Below are positions 56,950 to 64,000 of a stretch of DNA of 64,000 nucleotides, in pieces. Every line of letters begins with the position of its first letter. Within the stretch, counting starts at the first letter, position 1. The notes beneath the pieces are model-generated. The model was given only the letters and a program-made list of their open reading frames with translations, was not told where the DNA came from and ran no database searches. Source of the DNA: Gnetum montanum (taxonomy: Eukaryota; Streptophyta; Gnetopsida; Gnetales; Gnetaceae); the NCBI GenBank assembly GCA_015680685.1, contig MNCI01016355.1:362489-426488 (forward strand), written 5' to 3'. The position numbers and the translations under genes were made by a program.

Positions 56950-57180
56950 TTGAGTAGAGAAAGTGAGAAGACAGCTAATTTGAAAGAGAAGATGGATTTT
57001 GGGAGAATAATGAGGAAGCCTTTCATTCCTTATGTGATGGGATGGTGCCCAGAACATGTGTTAAAGGCTTACTTGAAAGCTAGAGCATGTGGAGCACCTA
57101 AAGAATTCCCTTTCATGGCTTGGTTGCCTGAGGAATTCTCATTCCTCATAGGAGGTTTAGAAATAGAATCAAATGTTTGA
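56950..57180 (+). CDS. Extra ORF downstream of integrase, unknown function
   Basis: Seventy-six codons begin MSRESEKTANLKEKMDFGR and contain KPFIPYVMGWCPEHVL and EFPFMAWLPEEFSFLIGG; it stops with TGA at 57178. Beyond it another frame reads IEIAPKKRKGRKN and LCPKKKKKDIIGKK, so the former protein may have been longer with a basic, possibly nuclear, tail. No known domain was recognised. Some Tat-branch elements carry additional ORFs between integrase and the 3' LTR, and a TATA box just upstream suggests a separate transcript. It could also be a captured host fragment or chance. Confidence 0.45.
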   Translation: MSRESEKTANLKEKMDFGRIMRKPFIPYVMGWCPEHVLKAYLKARACGAPKEFPFMAWLPEEFSFLIGGLEIESNV

Positions 57181-57662
57181 GGATAGTATCGAAATTGCAC
57201 CCAAAAAGAGGAAAGGGAGAAAGAACTAATTAATGAAGATTCATGGGAAGAAGCCTTTGTGTCCCAAGAAGAAGAAGAAGGACATAATTGGGAAAAAATA
57301 AGAATTCATCTAAGAAAGAAGATGAGAGGATTGCTGAAGAAAAAGCTCAAGAAGATCAAGTTGAAAGCTCTAGCAAGCCAGAAAATAATAGAACAACATT
57401 CATCACTTCAGAATTGCTTATGAGAAGGTTAGAGATATGAGGATTTCTACCAGGGTAACCCTCACCATTCTCTTTCCATCTCAAGAATAGTCCATGAATA
57501 AAGAACTTGATAATGTATAGTTTGTTTGTTTTTTTAGGAATGAGGTTTTTATACCACCAAACCTTATGTCTGATCGGAATTTTCCTCCAAAAAGATTTAT
57601 CTTTTCAGCTGTAAAAAGTTCAATAAAAGTTTTAAGTACAGTTCAATTTTAAAATGGGGTTT
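57181..57662. other. 3' untranslated region of the Tat-type element
   Basis: Lysine-codon-rich remnant of the extra ORF to about 57420, then AT-rich sequence leading to the polypurine tract. Confidence 0.5.
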
Positions 57663-57676
57663 AAAGGGGGCAGAAA
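57663..57676 (+). promoter_or_regulatory. Polypurine tract
   Basis: AAAGGGGGCAGAAA directly precedes the 3' LTR. Confidence 0.92.
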
Positions 57677-57775
57677 TGTTGGCACATTTTGGCCATTTCA
57701 TGGAAGAGGTTGGCATGATAAAATTGATTAAAGGTTTTTGCAGTTTTTAGTACTCACTTATTCATAGTTGGAGAA

Positions 57776-57979
57776 GTGGCAAGAATTTCAATTTGTAGAA
57801 AAAGAGAAATAGCATCTAATTTAAAAAAGAAAGAAAAATGGTTAGACAAAAGCTATTATATCCATTATACAAATCATGTACTCATTGATATATTATTAGC
57901 AATTTTTATCAAAGAAGCATTTAGTTATGCAATTGAAGAGTTTGAACACAACATGGCGTTGGATTCTAAAAATGTTTAG
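57776..57979 (+). CDS. Second copy of the small conserved LTR ORF
   Basis: Same 67 codons as 47376-47579, with changes such as V6I, E24D, G26S and A42-region substitutions but no stop or frameshift. The function is unknown; it may be a captured fragment or chance. The copy shows that the frame predates the last transposition. Confidence 0.35.
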   Translation: MARISICRKREIASNLKKKEKWLDKSYYIHYTNHVLIDILLAIFIKEAFSYAIEEFEHNMALDSKNV

Positions 57980-58527
57980 AATTGTGAAAATTTGTGGAGC
58001 AATGATAGCTGTGCGCCAACGCATCCATGAGGATGGATGGAATGGGTAATTAATTCACTGGAATGGAACAGATTGGACTCTAGACTCTCTAATACATGTG
58101 TTGAATAAAACTGCATATACTTTCCCTAGTCAAGCTTTTTCTTTGTCAATTTTGTTTAGAAAACTCAGGGAAAACACATTGGACTAACCACTTTTCATAA
58201 GAAATGCAGAAAATCAGATTCTTAGCCAACACAAATCATCATTTTTTTTAAAGAAAATTGATGAGACCTCACCTCAGGGAGGAGTGCGTTCAATGATTTT
58301 CTTGACTTGACTCTGCACATGCTTTGAATTAAAACTGCACATACCTTTCCTAATCAAGCATCTTTTTCTCTCAAGAATTTCATAAAAAATGCAGAAAAAT
58401 CATATTCTTAGCCAAAATAGTATTGATGGTGAACATAAATCATCAAATTTTTCTTAAAGAAAATGCTTTGTGTTGAGCACTTTTCATATAAAATACAAAA
58501 CTCAGAATCCCATGAAACACGACTATT

Positions 58528-58677
58528 CTTGGGGAGAGAAAGAATGTTAACCTCCCAGGTGTTGTGGTTGATCTGCCAACTCTTATAGAGAAGGCTAAAG
58601 AAGATATTTTTCAGTGGGGTATGCCTAATAGGATAGATATGATCGCCCTTTCCTTCGTTTGTAAGGGTTCAAATCTG
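58528..58677 (+). pseudogene. Captured pyruvate kinase fragment, second LTR
   Basis: The same fifty codons as 48129-48278, here with NLPGVVVDLPTL and IDMIALSFVCKGSNL, several residues closer to the usual enzyme than the left copy. The two LTRs therefore decayed independently from a better sequence. No stop or frameshift within the fragment. The frame continues into the glycosyltransferase piece. Confidence 0.88.
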
Positions 58678-59260
58678 CTGCACAGGAGAGTGAAAGGCAT
58701 GCCAACAGTGGTGGCTTCATAGCATGGCATCGCTTATGAGCTGATCCACTTGTACATTGTGCAGGACCTAACCAAGGCCCTTGACGAGGCATGATCTCGC
58801 AACCTTCAACTTGCCATAACTGATGGGGCGCAAAGGCTAATCGACGAGATCAAGTTTTTACCCAACTACGCTCACCATGTGGCCACAAGTGATGTTGTGG
58901 GAGAAGTTTTGCGCACGGTGTACATGCTACCGTAGCGCGTTGTTCACATTATCGCTAATGACATCAATGAGGCATTGTTTACGCTAGATCTTGTAGTTGA
59001 AATAGCATTCCGGTGAAAGTACGGAATTGCTAATGATGCAAAGCTTGTTATTGGACTCGTCGAGCGGCTTGTGTAGGACAAGGGTCACCTGCTGGTTTTT
59101 GAGGTGCTCAAGTTATTCCTGAATACATAGAAGTTTCACAGCTTTTACATCATGATTACTTTGGATGTATTTATAAACCCAACAATGCGGCTGCAGAGAT
59201 TGGATTTCACCATGATATAAGCCATGCTGAGTGGAACTCTTGTGCTGGACTCAAAATAGC
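58678..59260 (+). pseudogene. Captured GT4 glycosyltransferase fragment, second LTR
   Basis: It reads VVAS*HGIAYELIH, NYAHHVATSDVVGEVLRTVYMLP, DKGHLLVFEVLKLFL, then, after a deletion of about 100 bases that removes GDGPW and the next block, LDVFINPTMRLQRLDFTMI. Here HHVATSD and IVQDL match the expected family sequence better than in the left copy. It has more stops and a truncated end near 59255. No function is expected. Confidence 0.83.
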
Positions 59261-61184
59261 AGCACCCGACGCCAACACGTCCGTCATCATCATTACCAAT
59301 CCATCAAGTGCAGCTACAGAGACATGAAGACACAGTGAGATAGGTGCACAACTGAATTAGCTGAATGACATTTCTTCTACAGCAGATACGGATGATCGTG
59401 GACGTAGCCAGGAGATCGGTTGTAGGGACTTAGAATTTGAGCTCAGTATCAAACCAACCAGGAGATTATATAGCCGATGAATCATGGTTATGGGTTATTC
59501 TAAAAAAAACCATCATCGCTGAAAGCAAGAACAAAACCTGAACGCATGAAATCGAAGTAACAAAATAAAGTTCCAATTTCATATGGTTTGGTGTCTAAAA
59601 ATAATTTTAGCATATTTTTTCACATGCAACAAAAATAAAATGACAATTGTATGGAGCGCTTATTGCAATGGCCATCATGGTGTTTGAGAAACTTGATCTT
59701 GGACTAAGGTTAAATGGATTAAAGAAGATAGAGATCTTAGCTTTATTTCCTAAAATTAGTATATAGGTTGTGACTTCTTATGAAAGAAATATTTGTAAAG
59801 ACACATGCCAATGTTAGCATGATTTTCTCCTAACTTCATGTATAAGTTATAACTTCCTAACTTGTTGGGCAAGTAATATCTCCTAACTTGTTGGGCAAGT
59901 TATAACTTCCTTACTTGGAAAAGAAGTTACCCAAGATATTTTATAATATCTAATTACCTATGAGACCCTATAAAAAGGCTTCAAGGGTCTTAGTAGGAAG
60001 GGTTGCGGGGTGGGGGGGGATGAAGAGCATTTGTAAAGAAGACATTGTGAAAGATTGCTTGTAAGATGACTTGTTAAAGACAACATTTCAACCTCTTTGT
60101 CATAGTCCTGTGCGTTATGCTTTTTTTTTAATTCTATTTTTGTTTAAATTGTTTAGCTAGTGGTTTAGATAGTATCATGCTTGGCAAGTAATTTTGGAAT
60201 TTTTAGATTGCTCTTATTGTTCTTGTTGCATGATAGGAAGTTTCTATTGAAATTTTGCCATACAAGAGCTTGTGTTTGAAAGCCTTAAGAGCATTTTAAT
60301 AGTGAATTTTATTATTGTGCAATGTATAAGAACTGCTATTGAGATTGTTGTAAGAGAGCCTCTACATGTAGTCAAGCCATTGAACGATTCAATAGTCAAG
60401 AGGGTTTAGAAAATCTTTGGTATTTTGATAGGACCAGAATAACATCTTTTATCTTTAAAGTGAATCTCCGTGGTATTTCAATCATAAATTGTCAAGTCTT
60501 TTTAAGGTTCTGTTGAATGCAATTGTTGACATCCATTATCTAGCCAAAATAGAGTCTGGTACATGATAGTTTACATAGCAATTTTTTTTGGTAGCATAGT
60601 AGGATTATCTTGAAGAAATTGCTTATTTGAGGATTGGAAGTTTAAATAATTCATAGTTATTGAATTTGGGATAGCTTTATTGTGAAGTGTTTACTCGTAT
60701 CATTTTACCTTGTTTAAACATTTGAGATCTTTACACAAATCTGCTTTCTTTTTCTCTTCTTTCTATTTCCATTGAATCTCGCTCTATTTCTAATTTTCTT
60801 GTAGAACTATCTCTTTCTCTAGGGAAAATTAGAAGTAGATTCACAGAGTTGTGCTCAAATTTTTTTGTAAAACTTTATTTGTTAGAAGTAGGTATTATAA
60901 GGACCGCATAGACTAAACAATTGAATAGAATAGGAACTCTCAACAACTCACAGTACTTTCCAAAGTTGGCTGAATCTCTTTAAGATAAATCATTTATAGT
61001 TTTACATACAATCCAATCGTTTCATTTTTTACAAAAGCACACCACAACAGCACACACACATACTCACATTAACTACTAAGTCTATTTGGAGGTATCTAGG
61101 CCTTGGTGTTACCAGAGACCAGCAAGCACGTAAATCCTATTCGAGGACACCCATTGGTGGTCGCATCCCAAACGGTCGCCAGCA

Positions 61185-61840
61185 CAAAGAATTAGCAAAT
61201 ATCCTTGATGTCAAACCATTTTCTATTTCCTCCTAGTTCTTTCTCCTTTCTTTTAAGGCAGAATGATCATGAGTTAATTTTAGTCTCATATTAGAAGAAC
61301 CATATTACTTTCTTGATAATGATCTCTTATCCATAGAGAGTGAAGGGATAGATGATGTGGTCTCATTGCATTACATAATTATCTACCTAATATGTTAATA
61401 ACATAGGACATAATCTAAACAACAAAGTTAGCCTTTGCATAAAAGTGATAATTTTTATTAAATATTCATTAAATGGTTTAAAGAGATCATAAAACATAAA
61501 ACATAAAATGACTTAAAGAAAAGGAAACGTTATGAGAAAAAAATTAGAAGAACATTGTAAAGAAAAAAAAGAATAAAATAAGTTCTCACAAGGTGTTAAT
61601 TTGTATGGGGATTTGCCTTACAACTAGGTTGAAATACAAAGATATAAAAGATGGAACAATCTTTAGAGTTGGTAGAAGTATTTATTGAGTGTACAACTAT
61701 TTAAGAGTTCTTGAATGATTTTGCTTATTGCATATCAACTAATATCAGTTTTTGTAGGTAGTTCAAGTCGTATATTTATATAGTATCAAATTTGAAGGTA
61801 GAATGTATAATGTAATGTCCTTCCTTCAATGTTTGAAATT
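61185..61840. other. 3' region of an older reverse element
   Basis: No gene. It begins with the duplication CAAAG. A-rich ACATAAAACATAAAATG near 61492 resembles the A-rich tracts at 28250 and 43430, supporting reverse orientation. Confidence 0.45.
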
Positions 61841-64000
61841 TTGTACATTGAGGTACATGAGTGGGATTCTAGTAAAGGACCTTATCTCTAGGTTAGAACT
61901 CTACTTGTCTTATCTTAACTTCATGTTGTTGTTTGGGATAGCTTTTGGCACTTCATTCATCATGAGGACTACTCTCCTTTTTTTATTTAGCATGTTGAGA
62001 TTCACGGGTTATTCTTTTTATGCTAGGATAATATTGAGGTTAGGCTCACAAGCTATGTTGAGTGTACATAGCTTGGTTTAGATAGGAAGTTTTAGTAGTT
62101 TACAGTATACTACTTCATACGGGAGTAGTCTATAGGAAGCATGTAGGTGGAGCAATAAGATCATAAGATGTTGAGTTTAATGCTTTAATCTTACTTATAT
62201 CTACTAGCTAATGAGGATTCATGTAACTTCTTATTGGTTACTTTAGCTTGACCATTAGCTTGGGGATGGTAGGCTATAGTGAGTTTGTATTCTATCCCTA
62301 AACATGTCATTAGCCTTTAGAAAATAGTACTTATAAAGTGAGTATCATTATTAAAAAGAAGTTCTCTTAGCATATCAAATCTATTTATCACTTTTTGTTG
62401 AGAAAACTTGGGCATTATTGTTATTGTACAATTTGATATTGTAGTGTCCTCTTCTTATTTTATGTAATATTCTATAACAATGATGATGTCGGATTTTCTA
62501 CTAGACATGGGTGTGATGGGACGCATGATGTTAATTCTCCATAAGTCAAATGGCTTGAGTGGTTGGATCTGTTGTTGAGCATCCTCAAGCTTGACTATCA
62601 TTAGAGCACCACATTGACACTGTTCATAGGAATGGATAAACAAAACAATAACCTTGAAGATTATTAGCTAAAAGTATCTTGTCATGAGAATTTTTATGGA
62701 TGTTCTTCTTTTTGCATAGTGACCGCCACAAGATTCTTTATCAACATTCTAAATAATTCTCAATTGATTGTCATTTGGAATCCATTATTGTCCAAGCCAT
62801 TTGTACAGATTTTGTAGACGTTTTCCTCTATCTTTATGTAGTTCTTGACTTCATCTAAGAATTTTTGCCTCTTATATGCTTGTTCTATTTAGTATGAAAT
62901 TCTTGTTTGAGTAGATTGATGAGATAATCAACATATCATAATGTGACTACATTATATATTATCATTGTTATCTTCACAAATAATAGCTCATCAAAAAATT
63001 GGTTAGACAATTGGCTTTTTTATCTTGTTGTAACTAAGACAACTAATCAACTATGACATTCTTAATTCCTTTTCTATTTATCATTGTAATATCAAACTCC
63101 TATAAAATAACTAGTCATAATATGATATGAGGACTAACCGTTAACTCGTTCAGCAAAAAGAATATCACATTATGATTAGTGTGCACAAAAATTAGGTATC
63201 TAAGCACACTATGCTTGAATGTCTTTAAGGTGTACATCACAACCATCAGCTCCTTCTCCATGATGATGTAGTTCACCTGTGATACTTTTACTTATACAAT
63301 AAATGTAATATGGAAGTTTTTGATCATGTAATTATGTAATTACTACTTCCAAGGTAAAGTTGGATGCATTGGTCATGATGTGGAATGACCTAGACCAATC
63401 AAGCACTTATAAAATTGAAGTCTCTACAAGTTTTCATTCAAGAGTTTGAATACACAATCATATTTCTTAGTTTATTCAAATGCTACATCCTTCTATGTCA
63501 AATTTACTAGTGGCTTTGCAATTTTGGAGAAGTTATCAATGAATCTCCAATAGTAGCTATGTGTCCAAGGAAGAATCTAACATACATTATTATTTGTGCC
63601 TTTTGTCTAATTTCTTGGATCTCTCTGATTTTCTCTTGATCTAGCTCTATTCCATTTTCTAATATCTTATTCTAGAATAACACCTTTCTAGACCATTAAA
63701 TGATTTTTTTACTAGTTGATTTTAAGATTGATCTTTATGCATTACTTTAATACTTGCTTCAAATGGTCTAGTGCCTATTCAAAGTTAAAACCATAGGTGG
63801 AAAAGTCATCCATGAAGATTTCAAAATCATTACCAATTTGCTATTGAAAGATACAAAGGACAAGATATTACAAAGTTGTAGGTGAATTATATAGGCAAAA
63901 CACATCTTCTTATATGTAAAATTTCCCTAGGGACTTGTAAATGTGGTTTTGGCTTGATCTTCCAAGGCTATTTAAATTTGATTATAGCCACTATAGTCAT
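61841..64000 (-). pseudogene. Reverse Athila-like pol: integrase, RNase H, RT, cut by the window edge
   Basis: On the minus strand RT is seen from 64000 (DYSGYNQI, ALEDQAKTTFTS) to about 63430. RNase H follows: VNYIIMEKELMVVMYTLKTF, VFVHTNHNVIFFLLNE and INRKGIKNVIVD (63030-63280). Integrase lies at 61850-62900, with PLKPFDLWRINIMRPITPMS (62500-62580), FNNDTHF and YHPQANGQAKVTNKK (62220-62380). The second catalytic aspartate is asparagine and the glutamate is lysine, as in the copy at 28624-29141. Stops are frequent. The layout matches 25542-39172 without its nested element. Confidence 0.8.

Larger units (their letters stand above)
47277..61184 (+). mobile_element. Tat-type Ty3/gypsy element with very long LTRs
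   Basis: LTRs 47277-50893 (3617 bp) and 57677-61184 (3508 bp) begin TGTTSGCACA and end near CCAACA/CCAGCA. CAAAG at 47272-47276 and 61185-61189 is a perfect duplication. The interior contains gag, protease, a plant-type RNase H, RT, the gypsy RNase H and integrase in this order, then an extra ORF and the polypurine tract AAAGGGGGCAGAAA. A second RNase H of this type marks the Tat branch; here it precedes RT. Both LTRs hold fragments of two host genes. Stops in gag, protease and pol show that this copy is inactive. Confidence 0.93.
57677..61184 (+). repeat. 3' LTR of the Tat-type element
   Basis: It aligns with the 5' LTR throughout. A deletion of about 100 bases removes the GDGPW part of the captured glycosyltransferase (left-copy 48759-48858) and accounts for most of the length difference. 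The TATA box is at 59969-59976. Confidence 0.93.

Overview
The window is a stack of nested LTR retrotransposons with no intact host gene, as expected of repeat-rich DNA in a land plant with a large genome. Plant lineages are recognisable throughout: Athila/Tat-type Ty3/gypsy pol, primer-binding sites matching the 3' end of tRNA-Asp, a Tat-type polyprotein with a second RNase H, and an RTE-like LINE tail. Most coding regions are broken by stops that look like C-to-T decay of CAG, CAA, TGG and CGA codons. The host could be a gymnosperm or a large-genome angiosperm; the sequence alone does not decide.

Layout. (a) 1-260 is the end of an LTR whose copies begin TGATGAG and end CTCATCA (here the TGATGAG family). 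(b) 488-22262 is an old Athila-like element (LTRs 488-1497 and 21251-22262; gag, protease, RT, RNase H, integrase and a broken accessory ORF). It is interrupted by a reverse solo LTR (5880-6865, duplication CTAGT) and by a gag-protease-only element (9161-17833, duplication GATAT), which itself holds a further LTR insertion with an assembly gap (14427-16047, duplication ATACA). (c) 22323-23052 is a decayed reverse LTR, followed by a LINE 3' end (23640-24060) and a solo LTR (24471-25510, duplication CTTGT). (d) 25542-39172 is a reverse Athila-like element whose integrase is split by a forward gag-protease element (29142-36311). (e) 40542-46647 is a reverse gag-only TGATGAG element. (f) 47277-61184 is a 13.9-kb forward Tat-type element with unusually long LTRs (about 3.5-3.6 kb, duplication CAAAG). 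(g) 61185-64000 is reverse-strand pol of an old element that leaves the window; 22323-23052 may be its far LTR.

The most notable observations are two. First, both long LTRs of the Tat-type element contain a fused fragment of two host genes, cytosolic pyruvate kinase and a GT4 glycosyltransferase, in one reading frame. Second, TGATGAG-family LTRs contain repeated hairpin modules whose stems change in a compensatory way while the flanking bases stay constant; the poly(A) signal lies in one such module. An internal copy of the polypurine tract, palindrome arrays upstream of the TATA box, and two assembly scars are also reported.

None of the elements looks autonomous. Non-autonomous gag or gag-protease copies share primer-binding site, polypurine tract and LTR design with pol-bearing relatives, so mobilisation in trans is the likely relation.
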